This document shows, piece by piece, positions 26,687 through 34,919 of a stretch of 38,176 nt of DNA; within the stretch, counting starts at the first letter, position 1; each line of letters begins with the position of its first letter. The position numbers and the translations under genes are program-made. The stretch covers positions 1-38,176 of the forward strand of contig JAEUOT010000033.1 in the NCBI GenBank assembly GCA_016790705.1. Direction: 5' to 3'. The stretch is from Hydrogenophaga sp. (GTDB taxonomy: Bacteria; Pseudomonadota; Gammaproteobacteria; Burkholderiales; Burkholderiaceae_C). The notes under the pieces are model-generated. The model was not told where the DNA came from, did not search any database, and worked only from the letters and a program-made list of their open reading frames with translations.

Positions 26687-27178
26687 TTAGCGACGGATCA
26701 TTTCCAGGTGCGGAATGCCGTCTTCGATGTAGGGCTTGTTGTCCGACACGAAGCCGTGGCGGTTGTAGAAGCGTTCGAGATGGGCCTGCGCGCCGATGCG
26801 GATCGGCTGCGGGCCCCAGAGCTGTTCGAGCAGGCGCACGGACTCGGCCATCAGCAGGTGCCCGAGTCCGCCACTGCGGTCGGCCGGCGCGGTCACGACG
26901 CGGCCGATGCTGGCCTCGGCGAACGACACGCCGTGCGGCACCAGCCGCGTGCTCGCCACCAGGCGCACCGAGCCGTCCGGCGCCACCGCTTCGCCCAGCA
27001 CATGCAGGCATTGCGGGTCCAGCCCGTCCATGTCGAGGAAGACGCAGTTCTGTTCGACCACGAAGACCTCGCTGCGCAGCCGCAGCAGGCGGTACAGCGT
27101 GGCGGCCGACAGCGCATCAAATGGCAGGCAGCGCCACCGCAACCCGGCGGTCTGCGGCCAGACGGTGAGCCCGCTCAA
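26687..27178 (-). CDS. GNAT family N-acetyltransferase (ElaA-like)
   Basis: Predicted acetyl-CoA-dependent N-acetyltransferase similar to ElaA; the natural substrate is unknown. The domain runs from LRWRCLPFDAL through LLRLRSEVFVVEQNC and IGRVVTAPADRSGGLGHLL, which holds the acetyl-CoA-binding loop, to the terminal HGFVSDNKPYIEDGIPH. No ATG occurs near the expected start. A TTG at 27178 overlaps the GST stop as TTGA and has AGGGAAG about 10 bases upstream, giving 163 residues; TTG 27142 is another choice (151 residues). The start is therefore uncertain while the family is clear. Confidence 0.78.
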   Translation of the reverse strand: MSGLTVWPQTAGLRWRCLPFDALSAATLYRLLRLRSEVFVVEQNCVFLDMDGLDPQCLHVLGEAVAPDGSVRLVASTRLVPHGVSFAEASIGRVVTAPADRSGGLGHLLMAESVRLLEQLWGPQPIRIGAQAHLERFYNRHGFVSDNKPYIEDGIPHLEMIRR

Positions 27179-28137
27179 GCGCGCACTTCCCTGAGCACGT
27201 AACCGATGCGCGGGAAGTGCACGTGCAGGCGTCCGGCGCGCCCGTCCTCGCGTTCGAGCGTGTAGTGCGTGCGGGTGGCGGCGCGCAGGATGCCTTCGGT
27301 GGTCTCGGTGCCGAAGCTCTCGGCGGCCACCGTGACACGGCTGCCCAGGGCGACGCCGTGGTCGTCCTGGAAATGCTCGTCGCCCAGGGGTGCCGGCTGC
27401 GCCGCTGCGGCCACGGCAATGGCCTCGGTGGAGCTGAATCGCTGCGCCTTCCCATGGCCCAGCGCCTCCATCCGGTCCATCCATCGCAGGACAGCGGGCG
27501 TGGCGTCCAGGATGCCCGCCATCGCCGGCACCAGACGGCGCGAGAACCACAGCGGGTGGTAGGCGGAGAAGTCGGCGATGCAGGGCGCGGGCCCGAGCAG
27601 GAAATCCTGCTCATGCAGCATGTGCGCCAGCCGCCGCAGATAGCCGCGGTAGGCGCTGGCCGCGTCGCCGGGACGCACCCGTGTCATGCCCGCGCTCATC
27701 GCGCCACGGTCGGCCGCAAAGGCCTGCGCCGCCTCGGGCGGCTGGTTGGCGAACAGGGCCGCCGCCCCCCGGGGCCCCAGGTTGTGGCCCATCGAAGCCC
27801 AGAACAGCGCGCTGTCGGCCCACTGCGCCACGATCCGGGCGACGCCCTTGATCGGGTCGGGGAAGAGCGGTGGCTCGGGCTGACGGTGTTCGAGCACGGT
27901 GGCGATCAGCGCGGTGTCGCACCAGATGTCGGCGCCGATCTGCAGGATGGGCGTGCGGCGGTAGCCCCCGGTCAGGGCCACCACGTCGGGCTTGGGCATC
28001 ACGCTGGGGATGTGGACGCTGCGCCAGGCCAGGCCCTTGAAACCCAGCATCAGTCTCGCCTTTTCGGCGAAAGGCGACATCGGGTAGTGATGCAGGATCA
28101 GGTCGGGACCGGCGGGCGTGGGGCTGGCGGGCGTCAT
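27175..28137 (-). CDS. Glutathione S-transferase family protein with C-terminal extension
   Basis: The 320-residue protein starts at ATG 28137 and begins with a thioredoxin-like GST N-domain: LILHHYPMSPFAEKARL near residue 13, where the Ser is the usual activating position, then TPILQIGADIWCDTALI with the Pro-Ile and acid-Ser-like glutathione-site elements. A helical GST C-domain follows (about 95-230). The last 85 or so residues, from PLGDEHFQDD, look like an added beta-rich domain and make the protein about 100 residues longer than ordinary GSTs. It probably forms an operon with the GNAT and SDR genes downstream. Glutathione activity is inferred, not shown. Confidence 0.8.
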   Translation of the reverse strand: MTPASPTPAGPDLILHHYPMSPFAEKARLMLGFKGLAWRSVHIPSVMPKPDVVALTGGYRRTPILQIGADIWCDTALIATVLEHRQPEPPLFPDPIKGVARIVAQWADSALFWASMGHNLGPRGAAALFANQPPEAAQAFAADRGAMSAGMTRVRPGDAASAYRGYLRRLAHMLHEQDFLLGPAPCIADFSAYHPLWFSRRLVPAMAGILDATPAVLRWMDRMEALGHGKAQRFSSTEAIAVAAAAQPAPLGDEHFQDDHGVALGSRVTVAAESFGTETTEGILRAATRTHYTLEREDGRAGRLHVHFPRIGYVLREVRA

Positions 28138-28228
28138 GGCGTCAATTCCCGTAAGGATCGGGTGATCGGAAGCCGGCCAGTGTGCACCAATCCCCGGAAT
28201 CGGGCGTCGCACCCACGACAATAGCGCG

Positions 28229-29857
28229 ATGGCCATCCTTCGCCCTTTCATGGACCTGCTGGACGACCCGCTGTCGCTCGACCGGGGCGTGCTGTCCAAA
28301 CCGCGCTGGCGGGTCAGCCTGATCATCTGGATCGCCGGCTTCGCGTTGATGCAGTGGATGCTGACCTCGCTGCAACTGGGGCTGGCGGCCATCACCGTGA
28401 CCCTGATCCTGACGTCGGCGCTGGCCTCGCTGTTTGTCACGCCGCTGATGGCCGTCGTGTTCAGCCTGGCCGCCGCGCTGGTGTTCAACTTCCTGTTCGC
28501 GCCGCCGGTGGGCAGCTTCCAGCTCAAGCTGGGCGTCCACCAGGTGATCCTGCTGGTGGCCCTGGGGGTGAGCCTGATGGTGGGCGCGCTGACCTCCCGG
28601 CTGCGGATTCTTGGCCTGGCCTTGCAGCAGCGCATGGGTCAGCTCAAGACCCTCAACGACGTCAGCCACACGCTCAACCGCAACGAGGACCCGGCCCAGG
28701 TGTCGCCCTATGTGGCCACCGCCCTGGTCAGCATGGTCGACGCGACGGTCTGTCTGGTCATCGCACCGGACGACCCGGACGAAGAGCCCGCCCAGCCCCC
28801 TCAGCGCCCGCAGGAGCCGCAGGTGTTCGGTACCGTGACGGACATACAGATGGCGGCGCTCAAGCGCTGCATCGCCGAGCAGGAGGCGGTCAACGTGAAC
28901 GCCCTGGGGGTGTGCCTGCCGCTGCGGGGTCAGCAGAAGACCCTGGGTGCCGCCCTGCTGACCTGGTCGCGCGAGGGTGCACGCGCCCGGGCGGACCTCG
29001 ATGCCGCGCAGACGCTGTGCAACCTCTTTGGCATGGCGCTGGAGCGCGCCCAGCGCACCCGCAAGGCGACCGCCGCCAGCAAACTGGCGTTTCGCCGCAA
29101 GCAGAGCGATCTGGTGCTGTCGGCGATCTCGCACGAGTACCGAACCCCGCTGACGACCATCCTCTCGCACGCGTCGCAGATGCGCTCGCAGGGGCTGAAC
29201 GTGCCCAGCGCGGTGCAACTGCACATGCTGGACAACATCATCGACGAGGTCGAACACCTCAAGCGCGTGACGAACAACATGCTGCAACTGGCACGCCTGG
29301 ATTCGCAGGCGTTCTCGCTGCAACTGGAGTGGGAGTCGGTGGAGGACCTGATCGGCAGCGTGCTGCACCGGCTGCGCAACCGGTTTGCCGACTGGCGCCC
29401 GACCACCGATCTGGCCGACGGGCTGCCGCTGATCCGCTGCGACGCTGTCCTGCTGGCACAGGTGTTCGGCAATCTGCTGGACAACGCCCGGTACTACGCC
29501 GGCCCGACGCCACCGCACGTGGCGGCCTGGTCAACGGCGTCGGCCCTGCACGTGGCCGTGATGGACCGCGGTCCGGGCATCGACCCTTCGCTTCGCGACC
29601 GGCTGTTCCAGGTCTTCGAGCGCGGCCGGGCGCTGAAGGAAGTGAGTCGACTGCCCGAACAGGATTCGCGCCAGCGCATGGGCACGGGCGTCGGCCTGGC
29701 CTTGTGCCGCGCCATTCTCCGGGCCCACGGCGGCGACATCACCTGGCACCCCAGGGAGGGGGGAGGATCGGTGTTCGAATGCTGGCTGCCCCTGTCGCGC
29801 GAGACGGCGATGCCCCTGCCCCCGTCACTCATGGAAGAAGAAGCCCCATCACCATGA
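28229..29857 (+). CDS. KdpD-like sensor histidine kinase lacking the KdpD/Usp N-terminus
   Basis: Membrane sensor kinase of 542 residues. Four hydrophobic segments lie at about 29-122 and resemble the DUF4118 module of KdpD (SALASLFVTP, FNFLFAPPVGSF). A GAF-like linker spans about 140-275, the H-box SHEYRTPLT contains His302, the N-box has Asn419, the G1 box is DRGPGID (446-452) and the G2 box GTGVGL (485-490). The cytoplasmic KdpD sensor and Usp domains found in full KdpD (about 900 residues) are absent. It overlaps the response regulator start by 4 bases. No kdpFABC genes are in the window, so the signal and targets may differ from K+ homeostasis. It is divergent from the GST gene across 91 bases. 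Confidence 0.88.
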   Translation: MAILRPFMDLLDDPLSLDRGVLSKPRWRVSLIIWIAGFALMQWMLTSLQLGLAAITVTLILTSALASLFVTPLMAVVFSLAAALVFNFLFAPPVGSFQLKLGVHQVILLVALGVSLMVGALTSRLRILGLALQQRMGQLKTLNDVSHTLNRNEDPAQVSPYVATALVSMVDATVCLVIAPDDPDEEPAQPPQRPQEPQVFGTVTDIQMAALKRCIAEQEAVNVNALGVCLPLRGQQKTLGAALLTWSREGARARADLDAAQTLCNLFGMALERAQRTRKATAASKLAFRRKQSDLVLSAISHEYRTPLTTILSHASQMRSQGLNVPSAVQLHMLDNIIDEVEHLKRVTNNMLQLARLDSQAFSLQLEWESVEDLIGSVLHRLRNRFADWRPTTDLADGLPLIRCDAVLLAQVFGNLLDNARYYAGPTPPHVAAWSTASALHVAVMDRGPGIDPSLRDRLFQVFERGRALKEVSRLPEQDSRQRMGTGVGLALCRAILRAHGGDITWHPREGGGSVFECWLPLSRETAMPLPPSLMEEEAPSP

Positions 29858-30561
29858 AACCGACCATCCTGCTGATCGAAGACGACTCCCGGCTGCGCAG
29901 CGCATTGCTGCAGCCGCTGCAACTGGAGGGCCACGACGTCGTGGTGGCGACCCGGATCAAGGAAGCCCAGGCCCAGATCCGCAACGGCAAAGACCGGTTC
30001 CAGGTCGTGCTGCTGGACCTGAATCTGCCCGATGGCAACGGCGAACAGTTGCTGGACGAGCTGCTGCGGGCCAATGTGTCGGTGGTGGTGATCTCGGCCG
30101 AACACAACGAAGACACGCGCATCCGGCTGCTGGACCGCGGCGCCGAGGACTACCTGGTCAAACCCTTCTCGGTCCCGGAACTGATGGCGCGCATCCGGGT
30201 GGCAGCGCGCCGGCGCCAACCGGTCTCGCGCGGCCCGCTGGTCCTGGAGGCGGGTGAACTGGTGATCGACACCGGCACCCACACCGTCACCCGCAAGGGA
30301 GAACGGGTCCGGCTGACGCCGACCGAATTCAAGCTGCTGGAGGTGCTGGCGCGCTCGGCCGACAAGGTGGTGCCCCGGCGGCAACTGCTGTCCGCTGTCT
30401 GGGGGCCCGGCAACAGCGAACAGACGCACTACCTGCGCCTGTACATCGCCCAACTGCGCGCGAAGCTGGAGGACAGGCCCGCCGATCCTGTCTACCTGAT
30501 CAACGAACCCGGGGTGGGCTACAAGTTCTGCACCGGCACTGCCCCCGCCGACGGGGCCTGA
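29854..30561 (+). CDS. OmpR/KdpE-type response regulator
   Basis: Transcription factor of 235 residues activated by phosphotransfer from the preceding kinase. The receiver domain has the acidic pair Glu9/Asp10-Asp11, phospho-acceptor Asp55 in VLLDLNLPDG, Ser81 and Lys103 in LVKPF. The winged-helix output domain (about 135-228) shows RLTPTEFKLLEVLARS and the YLRLYIAQLRAKLE recognition helix, ending in GVGYKF. Start ATG 29854 overlaps the kinase stop (ATGA), so the two are translationally coupled. The gene is convergent with the SGNH gene, 15 bases between stops. Targets cannot be read from the window. Confidence 0.92.
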   Translation: MKPTILLIEDDSRLRSALLQPLQLEGHDVVVATRIKEAQAQIRNGKDRFQVVLLDLNLPDGNGEQLLDELLRANVSVVVISAEHNEDTRIRLLDRGAEDYLVKPFSVPELMARIRVAARRRQPVSRGPLVLEAGELVIDTGTHTVTRKGERVRLTPTEFKLLEVLARSADKVVPRRQLLSAVWGPGNSEQTHYLRLYIAQLRAKLEDRPADPVYLINEPGVGYKFCTGTAPADGA

Positions 30562-30576
30562 GCCCGCGCCGCTGCC

Positions 30577-31590
30577 TCACCCGCCGGTGTGCAGGTGGGG
30601 CGCGAGGAAGTCCGCCATCTTGGCGTAGTAGCTGGGACGCGGGTGGTCGTCGAGCCAGAAGTAGTCGTGCCGGTTCGTCGCGGTGGTCACGTCCAGCACC
30701 TCGATGTCCAGGTCGGGAAAACGGGCCTTCATCACCTTGTCGAACGAGTGCATGAAGCGCGTGTTGTTGCGGCCGTAGCTGGACGACTCGAAAACGATCA
30801 GGTGCTTGCCCTTGAGGTAGTCCTTATGCCGCAACAGGATGTTTGCAAACGCCTGGGCTTCGCCCTCGTAGTCGCGCGTGCGGTCCTGCTGCTTCATCTC
30901 CCAGCGGGTCGAGTACTCACGCCCGCGGATCACCTGGGCAATGCCTTGCACCGTGTCGGACAGCGGGCTGCCGTTCTCCTTGCGGGCGTGGTAGACCTCC
31001 TTGGCCGCGGTGATGTTCTGCAGCACCCCCTTGCGGTTCTCAGGCTCCTGCTCCGCGGGCAGCGTCAGGTACTCGGCGTTCTCACCGAAGTCGTTCTCGC
31101 AGTACTGCATCACCAGGATCTCGGCCTTGGGCGCGTGGTCCTCGGCCGCCGCCAGCTCACGGTAGGTGGCGTAGATCGGAATCCCCAAGTTCAGCGCATC
31201 GATGTTGTGGCGGGCCTTGAGCTGCGCGTTGAGCGTGTCCGCGTCGTTGACCGAAAAGCCGTACATGTGCGAATCGCCGAGCAGCACCACCTTGGCGTCG
31301 TACGAAATCTTCGGGTTGGCGTTGCGAAAGCCGTTGGCGTCGATGGTCTGGACGGTCTGGTACTCCGCGTTGTCGAAATGGCATTCGCCCGGCTTCATCC
31401 GGTACACATACCGGTGCTCCGCCACCACGTCAAAGCAGTCGAAATTGATGTTGCGGATGTACTGCCGGTACGCCTGCGGGAAGGTGTTGGTCAGGAAGGT
31501 GAAATAGACCAGCACACCCGTGACCACCAGCAGCGGCGACAGCGCGATGCCATAAAAGACCAGCTTCTTCAGACGCGAGGGTTGCGACAT
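30577..31590 (-). CDS. Membrane-anchored SGNH/GDSL hydrolase-like protein
   Basis: The 337-residue protein has one N-terminal membrane anchor (about 12-34) preceded by a basic stretch, so the rest is likely periplasmic. Block I of SGNH hydrolases is seen as VVLLGDSHMYGF with Ser107. A C-terminal DDHPRPSYYAKMADFL contains His316, the usual position of the catalytic Asp-His pair. Such proteins act as O-acetyl esterases or transferases on glycans. ATG 31590 is two bases after the carbamoyltransferase stop, so it is the last gene of the five-gene operon. The specific substrate is unknown; a polysaccharide-modifying role fits the context but is inferred. Confidence 0.8.
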   Translation of the reverse strand: MSQPSRLKKLVFYGIALSPLLVVTGVLVYFTFLTNTFPQAYRQYIRNINFDCFDVVAEHRYVYRMKPGECHFDNAEYQTVQTIDANGFRNANPKISYDAKVVLLGDSHMYGFSVNDADTLNAQLKARHNIDALNLGIPIYATYRELAAAEDHAPKAEILVMQYCENDFGENAEYLTLPAEQEPENRKGVLQNITAAKEVYHARKENGSPLSDTVQGIAQVIRGREYSTRWEMKQQDRTRDYEGEAQAFANILLRHKDYLKGKHLIVFESSSYGRNNTRFMHSFDKVMKARFPDLDIEVLDVTTATNRHDYFWLDDHPRPSYYAKMADFLAPHLHTGG

Positions 31591-31592
31591 GG

Positions 31593-33425
31593 TCAATCCA
31601 GTTCGTAAAGGTCCTGGTAGTTCTCGCGCAGGCTCTCGGGCTGATCCTCCTTGCGCAGGATGGCATTGCCCACCACCAGCACGTCCAGCTCGGTCCCCAT
31701 GAAGCAGCGCAGCGCGTCCTGTGCCGTGCAGACGATGGGTTCGCCGCGCACGTTGAACGAGGTGTTGACCAGCACCGGGCATCCCGTGAGCTCCTGGAAG
31801 CGCTTGATCAACGCGTGGTAGCGGGGATTGGTCGCAGCAGTCACTGTCTGGATGCGGGCCGAATAGTCCACGTGCGTCACCGACGGGATGCTCGAGCGCG
31901 GGACGTTGAGCTTGTCGATGCCGAACAGGGCCTTTTCCTCATCGGTCATGGCGCGGCGGTGCGCTTCCCTGACGTCGGCCACCAGCAGCATGTACGGGCT
32001 GTCGCCGTCGAGCTCGAACCAGTTGGCGACCTCTTCGCGCAGCACGCTCGGGGCAAAGGGCCGGAACGACTCCCGGTACTTCACCTTGAGGTTCAACTGC
32101 TTCTGCATGTGGGGCGAACGGGGGTCGGCCAGGATGGAGCGCCCGCCGAGCGAGCGGGGACCGAACTCCATGCGTCCCTGCATCCAGCCGATGGCCTTGC
32201 CCGAGGCCAGGGCCTGGGCGGTGGCTTCGATGATCTCGTCGTCACTGAGCACGGTGTAGACCGAGCCCTTGAGTCCCGCCTCGATGTCCGGCATCCCGAA
32301 CGCCGGCCCCAGGTAGGAGCCCGCCATGTTGTCGACACCGGGCACCACCACCCGCGAGGCCTTGTTGTGCAGATGGGCGACCGCCAGCGCCGCGCCCAGC
32401 GCGCCGCCCGCATCGCCCGCAGCGGGCTGGATCCAGATGTCGTCGAAGCAGCCGTCGCGCAGCAGCTTGCCGTTGGCCACGCAGTTGAGCGCCACGCCGC
32501 CGGCCAGGCACAGCTTGCGTTCACCCGTCTCCTTCGCCAGGCTGCGCGCCATCTTGATGACCACGTCCTCGACGACGGCCTGGATCGAGGCCGCGAGGTC
32601 CATCTCGCGCTGCGTCAGTTCCGACTCGGGTTGCCGCGGAGGACCACCGAACAGGTCGTGGAACTTGTCGCTGGTCATCGTCAGACCGGTGCAATAGTTG
32701 AAGTAGGACATGTCCAGCGAGAAGCTGCCGTCCTCCTTCACATCGATCAGGTGATCACGAATGAGCTTGGCAAAACGCGGCTCGCCGTAAGGCGCCAGCC
32801 CCATCACCTTGTATTCGCCCGAGTTGACCTTGAAGCCGGTGTAATAGGTCAGCGCCGAATACAGCAACCCCAGGGAATGGGGAAACTGGATTTCCCGCGC
32901 GATCGTCAGGTCGTTGCCATTGCCCAGCGCGAGCGAGGTCGTGGTCCACTCGCCCACGCCGTCCATCGTGAGCACGGCGGCGCGCTCGAAGGGCGAAGGA
33001 AAGAAGGCGCTGGCCGCGTGACTCAGGTGGTGCTCGGAGAACAGCAGCTTGTCACCCCAGGACGGCTTGTCGCCCAGGGCCTCGGCCAGGTCCTGTTCGA
33101 TCACGCGCCGCTGGAACAGCTTTTCTTTGACCCACACCGGGAGCGATGTGACGAAGCTGGACCAGCCACGCGGGGCGAAGGCCAGATAGGTCTCCAGCAG
33201 CCGCTCGAACTTCAGGAAAGGCTTGTCGTAGAACACCACCTGATCGACCTGGGCCGGCGTGATGCCGGCCTCGGACAGGCAGTAGGCGATCGCCTTCGCG
33301 GGGAAGCCGCTGTCGTGTTTCTTTCGTGTGAACCGCTCTTCCTGCGCGGCGGCCACGATGCGGTTGCCCTTGACCAGGCAGGCGGCCGAGTCGTGGTAGT
33401 ACGCCGATAGGCCCAGGATATACAT
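31593..33425 (-). CDS. Carbamoyltransferase, NodU/CmcH/SxtI family
   Basis: These enzymes transfer a carbamoyl group from carbamoyl phosphate, through a carbamoyl-adenylate, to a hydroxyl on a sugar, antibiotic or toxin. The 610-residue protein has the N-terminal Kae1-like fold with ILGLSAYYHDSAACLV, EERFTRKKHDSGFP near residue 30, the metal-site HHLSH at 132-136 and MDGVGEWTTTSL at 154-165, and the YrdC-like C-terminal domain with GPRSLGGRSIL near residue 415 and NTSFNVRGEPIV near residue 555. Length matches NodU and SxtI. Neighbours upstream are DUF5989 and SxtJ-like genes, the same trio as sxtI-J-K in saxitoxin clusters; no other sxt genes are present. Confidence 0.92.
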   Translation of the reverse strand: MYILGLSAYYHDSAACLVKGNRIVAAAQEERFTRKKHDSGFPAKAIAYCLSEAGITPAQVDQVVFYDKPFLKFERLLETYLAFAPRGWSSFVTSLPVWVKEKLFQRRVIEQDLAEALGDKPSWGDKLLFSEHHLSHAASAFFPSPFERAAVLTMDGVGEWTTTSLALGNGNDLTIAREIQFPHSLGLLYSALTYYTGFKVNSGEYKVMGLAPYGEPRFAKLIRDHLIDVKEDGSFSLDMSYFNYCTGLTMTSDKFHDLFGGPPRQPESELTQREMDLAASIQAVVEDVVIKMARSLAKETGERKLCLAGGVALNCVANGKLLRDGCFDDIWIQPAAGDAGGALGAALAVAHLHNKASRVVVPGVDNMAGSYLGPAFGMPDIEAGLKGSVYTVLSDDEIIEATAQALASGKAIGWMQGRMEFGPRSLGGRSILADPRSPHMQKQLNLKVKYRESFRPFAPSVLREEVANWFELDGDSPYMLLVADVREAHRRAMTDEEKALFGIDKLNVPRSSIPSVTHVDYSARIQTVTAATNPRYHALIKRFQELTGCPVLVNTSFNVRGEPIVCTAQDALRCFMGTELDVLVVGNAILRKEDQPESLRENYQDLYELD

Positions 33426-33428
33426 CGG

Positions 33429-33578
33429 TCAGAAGATCGTGTAGATGAACGGGGCGAGCACGGAGCCCTGCGCGAGGATGAGCAGGCCGCCAATGAGCAC
33501 CATCAGCAGCACCAGCGGCAGCAGCCACAGCTTCTTGCGGCGCTTGAGGAAGGACAGCAGTTCAGACAGGAATGACAT
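33429..33578 (-). CDS. DUF5989 family small membrane protein (SxtK-like)
   Basis: A 49-residue protein from ATG 33578 with the sequence plan MSFLSELLSFLKRRKKLWLL (amphipathic start), a single hydrophobic segment (about 19-36), then LAQGSVLAPFIYTIF. This is the DUF5989 pattern: short basic N-terminus, one membrane span and a conserved QGS-APFIYT-F end. It stands 3 bases before the carbamoyltransferase start and 18 bases after the SxtJ-like stop. Members accompany carbamoyltransferases in many genomes. It is short enough to be missed by automatic gene callers. The function is unknown; it may tether or assist the carbamoyltransferase at the membrane (inference). Confidence 0.82.
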   Translation of the reverse strand: MSFLSELLSFLKRRKKLWLLPLVLLMVLIGGLLILAQGSVLAPFIYTIF

Positions 33579-33596
33579 GGGATGTGGGCGCGACGC

Positions 33597-34004
33597 TCAA
33601 TAAGGGTGCTTGAAGGACTCCGGATCGATGGCCGGGGTCTCGCGGACGATCCAGTGACTGGCCTTGTCGGAGCGCTTCATGTGCAGGGGATCGCGACCGA
33701 AAAGGCGGCCGACAAACGCCACCGGCGTGATCAGCACGAAATAGATGAAGCCCAGGACGATGGGCTGCATCACCCGACCCATCAGATCGCCCACCTTCAT
33801 CCATATGCGCTCCAGCGGAATGAGCACGGCCGGACGCACCAGCGCCAGCCCGCCAAGCAGCAGCATCAGCACCAGGCTGATGTCGCGCGCCGGCGGGTGC
33901 GCGCGCAGGTGGGACAGGACAGCAAAAGCCGCCAGCGCCAAAGCCATCACCACGCCGAATTTCCTTGCGGACGCGGTGGTGCTACTCGATTGGGAGTTCT
34001 TCAT
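33597..34004 (-). CDS. SxtJ family membrane protein
   Basis: A 135-residue protein with three predicted membrane segments (about 16-32, 42-62 and 82-100) and a cytoplasmic tail ending KHPY. The stretch ERIWMKVGDLMGRVMQPIVLGFIYFVLITP (broken here by the helix boundary near residue 81) is the signature region of the SxtJ family, named from saxitoxin clusters but widespread beside carbamoyltransferases. It is the second gene of the operon, 66 bases after the oxygenase and 18 bases before DUF5989. No catalytic motif is visible; a structural role in the carbamoylation complex is inferred. Confidence 0.82.
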   Translation of the reverse strand: MKNSQSSSTTASARKFGVVMALALAAFAVLSHLRAHPPARDISLVLMLLLGGLALVRPAVLIPLERIWMKVGDLMGRVMQPIVLGFIYFVLITPVAFVGRLFGRDPLHMKRSDKASHWIVRETPAIDPESFKHPY

Positions 34005-34070
34005 GGACCAGACAAACGCAGCCAGTGTTTCCGGGTGAACAGGACGCCGGCGCAGGCGTCCCGTCCAGGT

Positions 34071-34919
34071 TCAGCGCTTGGCCTGTCCCTTGAACTGGGC
34101 CTTGGCGCGCCAGTCGCGAATGCCGCGCCAGATGACCGGCGGCACCCAGTCCTGGATCTTGTGCAACTGCAGGCCGCTGAGCTGCTCGCCGGGACGGGCC
34201 TTGAAGATGGTGGTATGGGCTTCCGCTTCGGGGGTCTTCTGGCGACCGTTGGTGTAGAAGTACAGCGCCAGGGACTTGCGGCTGTTGCCGGGCGGGCAGG
34301 TCAGCGGATCGGGGTGACCGTGGAAGGATTCGCTGGTGGTCGAGAACATGCCCAGGCGGTTGAACACCGGCGCGATCTTGGCGCCCATGCGCTTGCAGTC
34401 CTTGTCCCACAGTTCCAGGTGGCCGCCCCACTCGTCCTTCCAGTCCTTGTTCATGTAGATCAGGATGTTGACGCGGCGGTCGAGCTTGAGCTCGTTGTGC
34501 AGGTTGAAGTCGGCGTGCAGCTTGAGCAGGCCGCCCGGCAGGGTCTGGTGCAGACCACCGCCGGACATCGAGGGATCGGGAATCAGGTTCTTGATGCCAG
34601 TCAGCTTCTCCAGGAAGGCCAGGAAGCCGTTGGAGTGAAACTGGTACATCAGTTGGCGGGTCACCGGGCCGAACTCGCGTTCGTCGGCGCACAGCATCTT
34701 GGTCTCGTCCTTCCGACGCAGATCGTTCCAGTCGGCCTGGTCGGGCTTCGGAAACTCCTGCCACACGGCTTCGGCCACATCTTCCGGCAGGAAGTTGTCG
34801 AAATAGATGCTGGGAAACGGATCGCCCTTCTGATAGCGCTCGGCGTTTTCTTCCGCCAGTTTCAGGTATTTGGGATCGTCAAAAATAAAACGGTCCGCGA
34901 GAGGATTGTTGCTGCTCAT
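34071..34919 (-). CDS. 2-oxoglutarate/Fe(II)-dependent oxygenase (prolyl 4-hydroxylase-like)
   Basis: Predicted hydroxylase that couples 2-oxoglutarate decarboxylation to substrate oxidation. The 282-residue protein has the iron-binding HxD at His135-Asp137 (LKLHADFNLH) and the distal His at 200 or 202 in SFHGHPDPL, followed by Arg214 in RKSLALYFYT, which should bind 2-oxoglutarate. The core double-stranded beta-helix spans about 130-225; the start FDNFLPEDVAEAVWQEF is typical of the P4H-like group. As first gene of the carbamoyltransferase operon it may hydroxylate the group that is then carbamoylated (inference). The upstream 207 bases are AT-rich and hold the likely promoter. Confidence 0.85.
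   Translation of the reverse strand: MSSNNPLADRFIFDDPKYLKLAEENAERYQKGDPFPSIYFDNFLPEDVAEAVWQEFPKPDQADWNDLRRKDETKMLCADEREFGPVTRQLMYQFHSNGFLAFLEKLTGIKNLIPDPSMSGGGLHQTLPGGLLKLHADFNLHNELKLDRRVNILIYMNKDWKDEWGGHLELWDKDCKRMGAKIAPVFNRLGMFSTTSESFHGHPDPLTCPPGNSRKSLALYFYTNGRQKTPEAEAHTTIFKARPGEQLSGLQLHKIQDWVPPVIWRGIRDWRAKAQFKGQAKR

Noticed and set aside
30577-34919. Saxitoxin biosynthesis
   Set aside because: Only the carbamoyltransferase, SxtJ-like and DUF5989 genes are shared. The polyketide-like sxtA, amidinotransferase and other core genes are missing, and this trio occurs widely in bacteria that do not make saxitoxin.
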